Shown here piece by piece: positions 34,187-44,124 of a stretch of 64,000 nucleotides of DNA; position 1 is the first letter of the stretch, and every line of letters begins with the position of its first letter. This DNA comes from Rhodanobacteraceae bacterium (lineage in GTDB: Bacteria > Pseudomonadota > Gammaproteobacteria > Xanthomonadales > Rhodanobacteraceae). The notes under the pieces are model-generated. The model made no database searches and was not told the DNA's origin. It saw only the letters and a list, made by a program, of their open reading frames with translations. The DNA lies in NCBI GenBank assembly GCA_027019085.1, contig JALUXG010000012.1, positions 20,190-84,189 of the forward strand. The letters are read 5' to 3'. The translations under genes were made by a program, and so were the position numbers.

Positions 34187-35677
34187 ATGCACATTCGCTC
34201 CCTGCTTGCCCTTTGCCTCGGCGTACTGCTGCTGACAGCCTTCCCGACCCGGGCGATGGCTGCATCCAGCCCTTCACCTGCTGGCAAGGGCGACCTGAAA
34301 CTGCCCGCCTTCCCCGCCAACGCACATATCATGCAGCATACCCGTGTGGCGGGAAGGACCATCAAGTACACCGTCACCGTCGGCCACCTGCCGGTGCGCG
34401 ACGACAAGGGCAAGACCATCGCGCAGGTGGTCTACACCGCCTATACCATGCCGGGACGCAACCGTCCGGTGACCTTCGCCTTCAACGGCGGGCCGGGGGC
34501 TTCTTCGGTCTACCTGAATTTCGGCGCCATCGGCCCCAAACAGCTGCGCTTCGGCGACGCCGGGGACAATCCGTCCGATCCGCCCGTGTTGCGCGACAAC
34601 CCGGGCACCTGGCTTGACTTCACCGATCTGGTGTTCATCGACCCGGTGGGCACCGGCTTCAGTCGCTCGCTGGTGCCGAAGAAACAGGCCATCAAGGATT
34701 TCTACAGCACCGATTCGGACATCCACTACCTGTCGCGGATTGTCTACGACTGGCTGATTCGCAACGGGCGCATGACATCACGCAAGTACCTGGTGGGCGA
34801 GAGCTACGGCGGCTTCCGCGGTCCACGCATCGCCGCCTACCTGCAGACACGGCTGGGCGTGGCCCTGAACGGCGTCGTGCTGGTTTCGCCGTACCTTGAT
34901 CCGGCAAGCTACCGGAACGGCATGGTTTCACCGCTGCCGTGGATGCTGACCCTGCCCTCGATCACCGCTGCGCACCTGGAACGCGAAGGCAAGCTGACCC
35001 GACAGGCGATGCAGGGTGTGATCGACTACACCCGCGGTGCCTACGTCCATGCCCTGCTGCTGGGCAACAGCAACCCGGCCGCACGAGATCGCATGATCAG
35101 CAAGGTCACCCAAATGACGGGTCTGGATCCGACCTTTGTCCGCGAATCCGGCGGCCGGCTGGATGCCATGGCCTACCTTCGCGAGGTACATCGCAAGCAG
35201 AAGAAGCTGGGCAGCATCTACGATTCCAACCTCACCGGCTGGGATCCATTCCCGGATTCACCGCGACAGATGAGCAACGACCCCATGCTCAATGCCATCA
35301 TCGCGCCGACCACCGAGGCCATGGTGCAATTCATCACCCGCACCGTGGGCTGGAAGTTCGACGGGCGCTACTACGCCCTCAATTACAAGGTCAACCGCAT
35401 GTGGCACAAGGACGATGACGCCAACGCGGGTTCGGTCGCGCAGCTTCGCGAGATCGTCGCCAACGACTCGAACCTGCACGTGCTGATCGCCCACGGCTGG
35501 AATGACCTTTCCTGCCCCTTCATGGGTTCGATCCTGATCGTCGACCAGATGCCGGTCATGGGCAAGCGCGATCGCGTCAAGGTACGCGAATATCCCGGCG
35601 GGCACATGTTCTACACGCGGCCTGACAGCCAGATGGCCTTCCGCAAGGACGTGATGGCCTTGTTCAAGGCCAGGTGA
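34187..35677 (+). CDS. Secreted S10-family serine carboxypeptidase-like peptidase
   Basis: 496 residues with a clear signal peptide ('LLALCLGVLLLTAFPTRAMA'). The alpha/beta hydrolase fold shows an oxyanion region ('FAFNGGPGASSVYLNFGAIG'), the nucleophile in 'LVGESYGGFRGPR', the aspartate in 'AHGWNDLSCPF' and the histidine in 'YPGGHMFYTRP', in the right order for peptidase S10. Bacterial members are common in Xanthomonadales and are thought to trim peptides from the C-terminus in the periplasm or outside the cell. It stands alone between the divergent sulfotransferase and the convergent GST. Confidence 0.9.
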   Translation: MHIRSLLALCLGVLLLTAFPTRAMAASSPSPAGKGDLKLPAFPANAHIMQHTRVAGRTIKYTVTVGHLPVRDDKGKTIAQVVYTAYTMPGRNRPVTFAFNGGPGASSVYLNFGAIGPKQLRFGDAGDNPSDPPVLRDNPGTWLDFTDLVFIDPVGTGFSRSLVPKKQAIKDFYSTDSDIHYLSRIVYDWLIRNGRMTSRKYLVGESYGGFRGPRIAAYLQTRLGVALNGVVLVSPYLDPASYRNGMVSPLPWMLTLPSITAAHLEREGKLTRQAMQGVIDYTRGAYVHALLLGNSNPAARDRMISKVTQMTGLDPTFVRESGGRLDAMAYLREVHRKQKKLGSIYDSNLTGWDPFPDSPRQMSNDPMLNAIIAPTTEAMVQFITRTVGWKFDGRYYALNYKVNRMWHKDDDANAGSVAQLREIVANDSNLHVLIAHGWNDLSCPFMGSILIVDQMPVMGKRDRVKVREYPGGHMFYTRPDSQMAFRKDVMALFKAR

Positions 35678-35749
35678 CGTATCCACGGCGTCGTCCGCAA
35701 TCGCCGGATACGGCCCGGACGGCGCCCGATTTCGCCACACTGTGCCAGA

Positions 35750-36421
35750 TCAGGCATCCCCGCCATGCAATTCACAGGCCTGGATGCGCTCGCTCGCGCG
35801 CCGATAGCCATCGCGCTTGCTCATCCGGCCGATGAAGGCATGGATGTTGGGCATCGCATGCGCGTACGGATGACCACCACGGGCCAGGGCAAGCAGCGGA
35901 ACGCTCATCTGGATGTCTGCCGCAGTGAAGTCGTTCCCGGCAAACCACGGCCGCTCCTCCAGGGCCGCATCGACCCAGTCAATATGTTTGTCCAGATTGG
36001 GTTGCAGGTAACTCTTGCTTACCGGCTTGAGTACGGCGCGGGCCAGGGTGCGTACCGGCCATCGCGCACGCTGCATGCGGGCGAACACGATCCGCATCAC
36101 CACCAGCGGCATCAGGCTGCCTTCGGCGTAATGCATCCAGTAATGCCAGGCAAGGCGGGCATCGGTATCCTCGGGCGGCCCGAGTCGTCCCTTGCCGTAG
36201 CGTTCGACAAGATAGGTGATGATGGCGCCCGATTCGGCCACCACCCTGCCGTCGTCCACGATCACCGGCGCCTTGCCAAGCGGATGCACGGCTTCGAGTC
36301 CCGGAGGAGCCAGCCCGCGGATACGGCCGTGATCGACCAGTTCGTAAGGCACACCGAGCTCTTCCAGCAACCATGGAATGCGCTGCGAACGCGATTGATG
36401 CAGATGATGAACGACGATCAT
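35750..36421 (-). CDS. Glutathione S-transferase
   Basis: 223 residues. The N-terminal thioredoxin-like domain has 'SRSQRIPWLLEELGVPYE', where a serine takes the catalytic position, and the cis-proline glutathione site 'GKAPVIVDDGRVVAESGAII'. The C-terminal domain is helical ('FTAADIQMSVPLLAL', the usual D-x-x-M/L motif). It belongs to the broad soluble GST group; the substrate is not predictable. The start begins exactly at the conserved strand. The divergent neighbour is an MBL-fold hydrolase, and some MBL proteins also handle glutathione thioesters, but no firm link is visible. Confidence 0.86.
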   Translation of the reverse strand: MIVVHHLHQSRSQRIPWLLEELGVPYELVDHGRIRGLAPPGLEAVHPLGKAPVIVDDGRVVAESGAIITYLVERYGKGRLGPPEDTDARLAWHYWMHYAEGSLMPLVVMRIVFARMQRARWPVRTLARAVLKPVSKSYLQPNLDKHIDWVDAALEERPWFAGNDFTAADIQMSVPLLALARGGHPYAHAMPNIHAFIGRMSKRDGYRRASERIQACELHGGDA

Positions 36422-36519
36422 GCGTTTATCCCGTCAGGTCGGCGATATTCTGGCAGTGTGACACAGCTGCTGACTGTATCCGCGGAGTATCGTGAAACGC
36501 TACGGCAAAAGATCTGATC

Positions 36520-37452
36520 ATGCAGGACAATCATCACATCCATACCATCGATACCGGCTTCCAGCGCCCCGCTTTCGATGCGGCTTACCTGGTCACGCAC
36601 CGGGATCGCGCTGCATTCATCGATTGCGGTACCCGGCATAGTGTGCCGAAACTGCTCGCGGCCTTGCGCCATTCCGGCATGAAGCCCGAGAACGTGGACT
36701 GGCTGATCCTGACCCACGTACACCTGGACCATGCCGGCGGCGCCGGGGAACTGCTGGCCCACCTGCCGCATGCCGCACTGGTGGTGCATCCTCGCGGCGC
36801 CAGGCACATGATCGATCCCTCGAAACTGTGGGCCGGCGCCAGTGCGGTCTACGGCGAGGCCGTGATGCAGCGCGATTACGGCAGCCTGCGTCCGGTCCCT
36901 GCCGAACGTGTGGTCGAGGCGATGGACGGACACGAGGTCGACCTGGCCGGACGCAAGCTGGTCTGCCTTGACTCCCCCGGCCATGCCCGGCACCACAACG
37001 CCATCTGGGACCCGCTCAGCGGCAGCTGTTTCACCGGCGACACGTTCGGTCTTTCCTACCGTGAATTCGATACCGCAAACGGTGCCTTCATCGTGCCCAC
37101 CACGACACCGGTGCAATTTGACCCCGATGCCCTGCATGCTTCCATCGAGCGCATTTGCGCCCTCACCCCCCGGGCGCTGTTCCCGACCCATTACGGGCGT
37201 ATCGAGGGCATCGCGCGCCTGGCCTCGGACATGCATGAACAGATCGACGCGATGGTGGCTGTCGCCGTGGCCTGCGAGCAGCACGAGGATCGCCACGCCG
37301 CATTGACACGAAGCCTCGAGGAACTGTACGCCCGGCGTGCCGCAAGACACGGCTGGCCCGGTAGCCGGGCCCGGCTGCGCGAATTGCTGGGGGGCGATAT
37401 AGAGCTCAATGCCCAGGGCCTCGAGGTCTGGCTCGACCGACGCCCGGACTGA
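36520..37452 (+). CDS. MBL-fold metallohydrolase
   Basis: 310 residues. The metallo-beta-lactamase signature is 'LTHVHLDHAGGAGEL', with further ligands in 'LDSPGHARHHNAIWD' (histidine), 'SCFTGDTFGL' (aspartate) and 'LFPTHYGRIEGI' (last histidine), so a two-metal site is expected. The C-terminal ~100 residues are helical and not part of the core. Its closest relatives by motif are the glyoxalase II/flavin-free hydrolase group; the substrate is unknown. It converges on csaA with one base between. Confidence 0.84.
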   Translation: MQDNHHIHTIDTGFQRPAFDAAYLVTHRDRAAFIDCGTRHSVPKLLAALRHSGMKPENVDWLILTHVHLDHAGGAGELLAHLPHAALVVHPRGARHMIDPSKLWAGASAVYGEAVMQRDYGSLRPVPAERVVEAMDGHEVDLAGRKLVCLDSPGHARHHNAIWDPLSGSCFTGDTFGLSYREFDTANGAFIVPTTTPVQFDPDALHASIERICALTPRALFPTHYGRIEGIARLASDMHEQIDAMVAVAVACEQHEDRHAALTRSLEELYARRAARHGWPGSRARLRELLGGDIELNAQGLEVWLDRRPD

Positions 37453-37453
37453 C

Positions 37454-37801
37454 TCAGGACATGCGCGTGCCGTTGGGCACGGGTCGCTCCAGCGTGGTGA
37501 TCACCACGCCGTCGGGGGTCTCGAACCCGGTCAGCAGGAATTGTGATCGCACCGGGCCGATCTGTTTTTCGGGAAAGTTGATGACACCGACAACCTGTTG
37601 GCCCACCAGGTCCTCGGGGGCATACAGGGCCTTGACCTGGGCACTTGTCTTCTTTTCGCCGTAGGGCCCGAAATCGACCCGGATGCGATAGGGCGGCTTG
37701 CGCGCCTCGGGAAAGTCCTCGACATGCGTGACCGTGCCTGCCACCAGCATCACGCGCTGGAAGTCGTCCCATTGGATGATCCCGATATCGTGATCGCTCA
37801 T
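37454..37801 (-). CDS. csaA: CsaA-like tRNA-binding-domain chaperone
   Basis: 115 residues forming one EMAP/tRNA-binding OB domain: '[20 protein letters not shown]', '[19 protein letters not shown]', '[11 protein letters not shown]'. This is the size and motif set of CsaA, a small dimer with chaperone-like activity that binds SecA and pre-proteins in Bacillus. It may also bind tRNA. Its ATG overlaps the stop of the FAD oxidoreductase gene by four bases, an odd but probably real coupling. It is the last gene of the long minus-strand run. Confidence 0.86.
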   Translation of the reverse strand: MSDHDIGIIQWDDFQRVMLVAGTVTHVEDFPEARKPPYRIRVDFGPYGEKKTSAQVKALYAPEDLVGQQVVGVINFPEKQIGPVRSQFLLTGFETPDGVVITTLERPVPNGTRMS

Positions 37802-39075
37802 GTCCGCTCACTCCAGGTTTTCCAGGCATCACGCGATTGCAGCCACCAGTAGCTGGCCTGGGCGGCAAGATAACCCAGCGGACGCCAGGCCGGCACCAGG
37901 CCATAGCAGGCAAGCTTTTGCCAGTCCCGGCCCTGGTTGGCAATCGCGTCAGCCAGCAGTTCGCCCGCCACGGCAGTTGGCGCCAGACCATGGCCACCGA
38001 ATGCCTGGGCCCACCACAACCCGTGCCCGTCGCCACCGATCTGAGGCATCTGATGGCGCGCATAACTCATCAGCCCGGCCCAGGCGTAGTCGATGCGGAC
38101 ATCGGCCAGTTGTGGGTAGACCCGGGCAAGATCCTGTTGCAGCAGGCGCTTGACGTCGCGTGGCGGGCGCTCGCGGATCGAGATCCGCCCGCCCCACAGC
38201 AGGCGCTCGTCCGGCAGCTTGCGGTAATAGTCGAAGGCAAAACGCGAGTCATAGATGGCACTGCGCGTGGCAATGGCCTCGTGCAGGCGTGCACCGAGTG
38301 GCTCGGTGACCATCACATAGGTGGCGATCGGCAGCACCGCACGATCCACCCTGCCCTGCAGCCCGGACAGGTATCCGCCACAGGCCAGCACCACATGACG
38401 CGCATGCAATTCACCGGTGGGCGTACGCAGGCGCCATCCGGATCCGCAACGCTGCAATGCAGTCACCGGAGAAGCTTCATGTACGCGCACACCTTTTTCC
38501 TGCGCGACGCGTGCCAAGCCCTGTGCGTACTTGAGCGGGTGCAGATGCAGGGCATTGGGCTCGAACAGGGCATCGGAATAGCGCGAAGTCCGCAACATCG
38601 CGCGCAATGCGTCCCGGGATATCCACTTCCAGTGCACGCCGTAACGATCGGCAAGCACGCGCTGGCGCGCCTGCAACACTCGTGGGTCCCTAAACCAGTT
38701 GGTCCACAGCACTCCGGCATCCACGGCGTCACATGCAATGGCGTAGCGGTCGATGCGTGAACGGATCCGGTCCACGGCTGCTACGGTCCAGTTGTACAGC
38801 ATCCCGGCACGCGTCGGGCCCTGTTGCTTCAGCAGGGTCGTTTCATCCAGCGAGTAACCGGCAAAGACGAACCCCCCGTTGCGGCCGGAAGCGCCATGGC
38901 CAATGCGTTCGGCCTCCAGCAGGCAGACACCATCCATGCCTCGTTCGGCCAGCCCCAGCGCGGTATTGAGTCCGGCAAAGCCGCCGCCGACCACGGCCAC
39001 CCGGACATCCATTCGACCTTCAAGTGGCACAGGATCCGCACCGGGGGGCGCCGTGAATTCGTAGTAGTTCAGCAT
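37798..39075 (-). CDS. FAD-dependent amine oxidoreductase (PuuB/OrdL-like)
   Basis: 425 residues from the ATG at 39075; a longer frame to 39117 adds 14 non-family residues. The N-terminal FAD site is '[20 protein letters not shown]', followed by '[13 protein letters not shown]', typical of the DAO superfamily and of gamma-glutamylputrescine oxidase. '[20 protein letters not shown]' is the C-terminal FAD-contact motif. The leading ~30 residues resemble the PuuB extension ('YYEFTAPPG'). A role in polyamine breakdown is attractive, given the putrescine-making genes at 14.6-17.2 kb, but no other puu genes are near. Confidence 0.82.
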   Translation of the reverse strand: MLNYYEFTAPPGADPVPLEGRMDVRVAVVGGGFAGLNTALGLAERGMDGVCLLEAERIGHGASGRNGGFVFAGYSLDETTLLKQQGPTRAGMLYNWTVAAVDRIRSRIDRYAIACDAVDAGVLWTNWFRDPRVLQARQRVLADRYGVHWKWISRDALRAMLRTSRYSDALFEPNALHLHPLKYAQGLARVAQEKGVRVHEASPVTALQRCGSGWRLRTPTGELHARHVVLACGGYLSGLQGRVDRAVLPIATYVMVTEPLGARLHEAIATRSAIYDSRFAFDYYRKLPDERLLWGGRISIRERPPRDVKRLLQQDLARVYPQLADVRIDYAWAGLMSYARHQMPQIGGDGHGLWWAQAFGGHGLAPTAVAGELLADAIANQGRDWQKLACYGLVPAWRPLGYLAAQASYWWLQSRDAWKTWSERT

Positions 39076-39129
39076 ATTTCCAGGTACACAACGAACGATA
39101 GATGGCACCGAAGCCACACCCTGTGCACG

Positions 39130-40005
39130 TCAGTTCGTACGCAGGAATGCCTCGATTGCCGGTGCCAGTTCCGGATCGCGTTGCGCCAGATGCAGTGTGG
39201 CGCGCACCAGCCCCAGCTTGTTGCCGCAGTCGAAACGGCGGCCCTGAAAACGGTAGGCAAGCGCCTGCTGCTGATGCAAAAGCCCTTCGATGGCATCGGT
39301 GAGCTGGATTTCCCCTCCACTGCCCGGACGGGTCTGTTCGAGCAATTCGAAGATGCGTCCCGGCAAAACGTAGCGACCGACCACCCCGAGCTGGCTGGGT
39401 GCCTCCTCCGGCCGGGGTTTCTCCACCATGTGGGTGATGGGCGCGGCGTGTGCATCGATCGGTTCGCCAATCGCCACGATGCCGTACTTGTGGGTCTGGT
39501 CGCGCGGCACCTCCTCCACCGCGATGACACCGCCATCGGCGGACATGGCGGCATCTGCCATCTGTCGCAGGGCGCCGGGACCATCCTCGTTGAGGATCAG
39601 ATCGTCCGGGAGCATGACGCCGAAGGGCTCGTCACCGACCACCGGCCGGGCGCAGAGGACCGCATGGCCCAGGCCCAGCGCCTCGGGCTGGGTCACGAAC
39701 ACCGCCCGTACATGGCGTGGAAGCGTGCCCTGCACCTGCGCGAGGAGTTCATCCTTGCCCTTGCTCTCCAGTTTCGCCTCCAGCTCGTAGGCCCTGTCGA
39801 AATAGTCGGCAATGGCATGCTTGTAGCGGTTGGTGACGAACACCAGGGTATCGGCGCCCGCATCCACCGCTTCATCGACCGCATACTGGATCAGCGGGCG
39901 GTCAAGGACCGGAAGCATTTCCTTGGCCACAGCCTTGGTGGCCGGCAGGAAACGGGTTCCCAGTCCGGCGACAGGGAAAACTACTTTTCGCAAACGCTTG
40001 CTCAT
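39130..40005 (-). CDS. galU: UTP--glucose-1-phosphate uridylyltransferase
   Basis: 291 residues. The nucleotide signature is 'PVAGLGTRFLPATKAVAKEM', with 'VVRYVLP'-type and 'GGEIQLTDAI' elements typical of GalU ('GVVGRYVLPGRIFELL'). It makes UDP-glucose for LPS core, exopolysaccharide and trehalose. The ATG overlaps the stop of the WbpM-like gene by four bases, so the sugar-nucleotide enzymes are co-translated. Length and motifs are standard. Confidence 0.95.
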   Translation of the reverse strand: MSKRLRKVVFPVAGLGTRFLPATKAVAKEMLPVLDRPLIQYAVDEAVDAGADTLVFVTNRYKHAIADYFDRAYELEAKLESKGKDELLAQVQGTLPRHVRAVFVTQPEALGLGHAVLCARPVVGDEPFGVMLPDDLILNEDGPGALRQMADAAMSADGGVIAVEEVPRDQTHKYGIVAIGEPIDAHAAPITHMVEKPRPEEAPSQLGVVGRYVLPGRIFELLEQTRPGSGGEIQLTDAIEGLLHQQQALAYRFQGRRFDCGNKLGLVRATLHLAQRDPELAPAIEAFLRTN

Positions 40006-41918
40006 GCGGCTCCTTCATTGTCGGCGGGGTGCAGCGCGATCACGTTGTCCGTACTGCCGGCATGGTCTGTCTGTTGCCAGCGGTATTCGGGCAGCAATCG
40101 GGAAATCTGCAGACGCAGGTCTTCCTCGTCGCAGGTTCTGACCGCGTCCTCGATCAGGTCCAATTGCGCAAGAAGAACTTCCCAGGCCATCTCGCGCGAA
40201 CGCGCAAGGAAAATCTTGGCGTGCGTCGTGGCACTGTAATCCTCGCGGGCATCGAACAACTCTTCGAACAGTTTCTCGCCCGGACGCAGACCGGTGAACA
40301 CGATGGGAACGTCCACACCGGGCTGCTTGCCGGCAAGCCGGATCATCTGCTCGGCGAGATCCCTGATGCGAACCGGTTCGCCCATGTCCAGCGCGAAGAT
40401 CTCGCCGCCCCGGCCCAGTGCCGCAGCCTGCAGGATCAACTGGCAAGCCTCGGGAATGGTCATGAAATAGCGCGAGATTTCCGGATGCGTGACAGTCACC
40501 GGCCCGCCCTGCCGTATCTGCTCGCGGAACAGCGGAACCACGGAACCGGCCGAATCGAGCACGTTGCCGAAACGCACGGTGATGAAATGGGTGTGGAGGG
40601 AACGGCGGGAGAAGTTCTGACACACAATTTCGGCCACCCGTTTGCAAGCACCCATGACACTGCTCGGATTGACGGCCTTGTCGGTGGATATCAGCACAAA
40701 ACGTTCGCACCCGGCGGCATCGGCCACCTCGGCTACCACGCGCGTCACCACAATGTTGTTGCGCACGGCCTCCCGGATTTGAGTCTGCAGCAGTGGAACC
40801 TGCTTGTAGGCGGCCGCATGAAAGACGATCTGCGGCCGATGCCTGCGGAAAATCTGCTCGAGCGCAATCCGGTCGCCGGCATCGGTCAGACAGGCAGTCA
40901 GCGAAAGATCGGGGAATTGCGTTGTCAGTTCGCGTTCTATGCGATACAGGTTGTACTCGCTGTTTTCCACCACGATCAGGCTGCGGGCACCCAGGCGCGC
41001 GACCTGGCGGCACAGTTCGGCACCGATCGAGCCGCCGCCACCGGTGACCAGTACCACACGACCGCTGATTCCGGTGCGAATCGCTGTCCAGTCCAATTCG
41101 ACGCTGTCACGCCCAAGTAAATCCTCGATGGCCACCTTCTTGATTTCGTTGAAATGCGCACGGCCCGCCACGACGTCCTCCAGCTTGGGGACGGTACGGA
41201 ATGGAACACCCGATGCCTGGCACAGGTCGACCACACGCCGCATCTGTGCCGTGGTGGCGGCAGGCAGGGCGATCAGGAGCATCTGCGCTGCCACTTCACG
41301 GGCCAGTCTCGGCAGTTGTTCCAGCACGCCGAGAACCGGCACGCCGTGCACCCTCGCCCCGCGCAATGAGGGGTCGTCATCGACCAGGCCCACCAGCTGG
41401 TAACGTGCATCGCGGCGCACGTCGCGGGCAAGCGCCTCTCCTGCGCGGCCAGCACCGATGATGATCACGCGGCGGCTTTGCCGCGACGCAAACAGGTCCA
41501 GGCGACTGTCTTTCCAGAACCGGTAGGCCAGCCGGGGTCCTCCGAGCAGAATCGACAGCAGCACCGGATACAGCACGAAGATAGAACGCGGCACGCCCTG
41601 GAGTCGATCGTAAAGGAACAGTGCCAGCCCTATGCCTAGAGTGCCCACGAGTGCTGCGCGCAGGATATTCCACAGATCGGGAAGGCTGGCAAATCGCCAT
41701 AGACCCTTGTAAAGCCCGGTCCAGGCAAACACGCCACCCTGTACCGCAAGAACGAGCGGAAACTCCATTTCCAGGAATGTCGCATCGCCCGAATGCAGCA
41801 ACAGGTAACGCAGCGTCTTGGCCGCCCACCACGCCAGGGCGACCATCAGCAGGTCATGGATGACCACGGCCAGTCGCGGATGCAGGGAACCGACCCATTT
41901 ATGCGCACGCACGTTCAT
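40002..41918 (-). CDS. WbpM/CapD-type UDP-GlcNAc 4,6-dehydratase, membrane-bound
   Basis: 638 residues from the ATG at 41918. Four N-terminal membrane helices ('LAVVIHDLLMVALAWWAA' onward) precede two nucleotide-binding parts: 'RRVIIIGAGRAGEALARDV' and the dehydratase Rossmann site 'VLVTGGGGSIGAELCRQV'. The active-site region 'STDKAVNPSSVMGACKR' has methionine in place of the usual tyrosine, as in the WbpM/FlaA1 group. Such enzymes start synthesis of UDP-QuiNAc/FucNAc-type sugars for O-antigen or capsule. It overlaps the WecA-like gene upstream by 20 bases and galU by four. Confidence 0.9.
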   Translation of the reverse strand: MNVRAHKWVGSLHPRLAVVIHDLLMVALAWWAAKTLRYLLLHSGDATFLEMEFPLVLAVQGGVFAWTGLYKGLWRFASLPDLWNILRAALVGTLGIGLALFLYDRLQGVPRSIFVLYPVLLSILLGGPRLAYRFWKDSRLDLFASRQSRRVIIIGAGRAGEALARDVRRDARYQLVGLVDDDPSLRGARVHGVPVLGVLEQLPRLAREVAAQMLLIALPAATTAQMRRVVDLCQASGVPFRTVPKLEDVVAGRAHFNEIKKVAIEDLLGRDSVELDWTAIRTGISGRVVLVTGGGGSIGAELCRQVARLGARSLIVVENSEYNLYRIERELTTQFPDLSLTACLTDAGDRIALEQIFRRHRPQIVFHAAAYKQVPLLQTQIREAVRNNIVVTRVVAEVADAAGCERFVLISTDKAVNPSSVMGACKRVAEIVCQNFSRRSLHTHFITVRFGNVLDSAGSVVPLFREQIRQGGPVTVTHPEISRYFMTIPEACQLILQAAALGRGGEIFALDMGEPVRIRDLAEQMIRLAGKQPGVDVPIVFTGLRPGEKLFEELFDAREDYSATTHAKIFLARSREMAWEVLLAQLDLIEDAVRTCDEEDLRLQISRLLPEYRWQQTDHAGSTDNVIALHPADNEGAA

Positions 41919-42933
41919 GCCTCCGCGTGACCTTGCGCATACAGTGACGGCGCGCAAGCCACCAGGTTGCAGCTGTGGCTGTATACAGGAACACCACCAC
42001 ATACGGCCCCATCGCGGGCCGCTCCAGCGCCAGCCAGGCCAAGGGTGCAACAACCACGATGTTGTAGCTCAGGTACAGGCATCCGGTAATTCCATGCGAA
42101 AGGCCGCTGCGCACCAGGTACTGGTAGAGGTGCTCCCGATGGGCAGTGTACCAACGGCGCCCCTGCCGCATGCGCGTCAGCAGGGTCAGCGTGGCATCGG
42201 TTACGAACACCGCATGCAGTGCAAGCACGGCCCACAGGGCATGTGGCTGGTTGGCCCACCATAACGACCCGAGCATGAATACCAGCATGCCGGCATAGCC
42301 GCTGCCGACATCGCCCATGAAGATGCGCGCCGGCGGGAGGTTGAAGACCAGGAAACCGGTCGCAGCCGCTGACAACACCAGATACGTCGCTGCCAGCACG
42401 GGCATGCCGCTGAAGGTACACAGCAGCATGCCGGCAAGTCCGACGAAAACCAGTTGCAATCCCAGCAGGCCATCAATGCCGTCCATGAAATTGTGCAGGT
42501 TGATGCTCCATGCACCCACCCCGACCAGGGGCAGCACCCACCACCATGAAGCATGTGCTACCGACACCAGCACCCACACGAAGGCCGCCGAGGCCAGAAA
42601 ATGTGCGAGCAGGCGCGGCAGCGCGGCCAGGCCCCTGCGGTCATCGCACCAACCGACGATCGCGACCAGTACCCCGGCCAGCATCAGGACCCCAAGCAGG
42701 TATGCCGGATGCATGCGCCCATGCAGCACAATCCAGAGACCGGACAGGGTGCCGGCAACCAGCCCCACGCCCCCGCCACGCGGAGTGGGAGCGGAGTGCG
42801 AGCGGCGTTGGCCGGGATGATCGAGCATGCCTTTGCGCCTGGCATAACCGATGCTGTAGCCGGTAATGGCCATCGACACGACCAGGGACACGATGACCGC
42901 CAGGCCGGCCTGCTGCAACGTATATGCGTCCAT
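41899..42933 (-). CDS. WecA/WbpL-like polyprenyl-phosphate sugar-1-phosphate transferase
   Basis: 344 residues, about ten membrane helices. MraY/WecA family motifs are 'GMLDHPGQRRSHSAPTPRGG', 'WCDDRRGL', 'NFMDGIDGLLG' and 'IFMGDVGSGYAG', with the catalytic aspartates present. The enzyme puts the first sugar-phosphate on undecaprenyl phosphate to start O-antigen or a similar glycan. Paired with the WbpM-like dehydratase, the sugar is probably a QuiNAc- or FucNAc-type, as for WbpL. It lies 18 bases behind lapB. Confidence 0.88.
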   Translation of the reverse strand: MDAYTLQQAGLAVIVSLVVSMAITGYSIGYARRKGMLDHPGQRRSHSAPTPRGGGVGLVAGTLSGLWIVLHGRMHPAYLLGVLMLAGVLVAIVGWCDDRRGLAALPRLLAHFLASAAFVWVLVSVAHASWWWVLPLVGVGAWSINLHNFMDGIDGLLGLQLVFVGLAGMLLCTFSGMPVLAATYLVLSAAATGFLVFNLPPARIFMGDVGSGYAGMLVFMLGSLWWANQPHALWAVLALHAVFVTDATLTLLTRMRQGRRWYTAHREHLYQYLVRSGLSHGITGCLYLSYNIVVVAPLAWLALERPAMGPYVVVFLYTATAATWWLARRHCMRKVTRRHERACA

Positions 42934-42951
42934 GGCACTCCCGCCTCGTGA

Positions 42952-44124
42952 TTATTCGTTGGCCACGCCCAATATCGGCAATACCGTCGCCCAGTGCTTG
43001 CAACTGGGGCATTGCCAGTGATGCGCCTTGGCGCCGAATCCGCACTGACTGCAGCGGTACATGGCCTGGCCCTCCAGCAGCTTGCGCGTCAAGTCGCGCA
43101 GAATGAGAAAATTGGCACGCGCATCGCCCGATACCTTGTCCATGGTCGCATCGATCAGGGCCATGAGTCCGCGCACCGACGGGCGCAAACGCAGCTGTTC
43201 GGTGAGAAAGGCAACGGCCGCCTGCTCACCATCACGTTCGCGGTAGATGCGGGTCAGGGCCAAGACCGGCGATACGCCATGGTAGCGCTCTATGATGTCA
43301 CGCAGGAAACGTTCGGCCTGGTCCATCGTACCCGAACGCACATGGCATTCCAGCAACGGCGGGAGTATTTCCGGGACGAAGGCTATGCCGGTGCCTATGG
43401 CATGCTGGTAGCTGTCTATCGCAGCTTTGTAGTCACCCGCCTGCACCTGCAACGCGCCGGCGATCATGTAGGCACGGGTACAGTTCCTGTCGTGCTCGAA
43501 AGCCTGACTCAGGAAGTGGCTTGCGTCCCCGCGTGCGCCGTGCTGACGCGCCTGCTCGGCCAGTTCGCAGTAATAGTGAGCAATGTCATGTCCCTGTGAC
43601 TCACCACTCATCTTCTCCAGCCGCCTGGCCTGCTCGATGGCCTGGTGCCAGTCGCGTTCGTGCTGATAGATGGCGATCAGGTGCCGCAACGCGGAAGGCG
43701 CATGCGCGTTCATGGCCGCCAGGTCGGCGAACAGGGTCTCGGCGCGATCGAGCAATCCGGCGCGCATGTAGTCCTCGCCCAGCTCGAGCAGGGCGACGGT
43801 CTTCATGTCGTCGCTGAGGTTGGGGCGCGAGACAAGGTGCTGGTGAACGCGAATAGCCCGATCGACTTCACCACGGCGTCGGAACAGGTTGCCCAGGGCA
43901 AGATGGGTTTCGACCGTATCACGATTGTATTCGGCAAGGCGCAGGAACACTTCGATGGCCTTGTCCTGCTCTTCGTTCAGCAGGTAGTTGAGACCACGGA
44001 AATAATCCGACGACAAGGCATGGCGTTCGGCGCCCGAACGCCGCGTGCCACGGCGCCGGGCGACCCACCATCCACTGAGAAAGGCCAGCGGGATCAAGGC
44101 ACCCATCAAGTAAACCGGATTCAT
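42952..44124 (-). CDS. lapB: Lipopolysaccharide assembly protein LapB
   Basis: 390 residues. An N-terminal membrane helix ('LMGALIPLAFLSGWWVA') is followed by about nine TPR repeats on the cytoplasmic side ('ALGNLFRRRGEVDRAIRV' is one) and a C-terminal rubredoxin-like zinc knuckle, 'CSQCGFGAKAHHWQCPSC'. LapB (YciM) guides FtsH to degrade LpxC and so sets lipopolysaccharide synthesis. It overlaps lapA by four bases. The order ihfB-lapA-lapB follows many gammaproteobacteria. Confidence 0.94.
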   Translation of the reverse strand: MNPVYLMGALIPLAFLSGWWVARRRGTRRSGAERHALSSDYFRGLNYLLNEEQDKAIEVFLRLAEYNRDTVETHLALGNLFRRRGEVDRAIRVHQHLVSRPNLSDDMKTVALLELGEDYMRAGLLDRAETLFADLAAMNAHAPSALRHLIAIYQHERDWHQAIEQARRLEKMSGESQGHDIAHYYCELAEQARQHGARGDASHFLSQAFEHDRNCTRAYMIAGALQVQAGDYKAAIDSYQHAIGTGIAFVPEILPPLLECHVRSGTMDQAERFLRDIIERYHGVSPVLALTRIYRERDGEQAAVAFLTEQLRLRPSVRGLMALIDATMDKVSGDARANFLILRDLTRKLLEGQAMYRCSQCGFGAKAHHWQCPSCKHWATVLPILGVANE

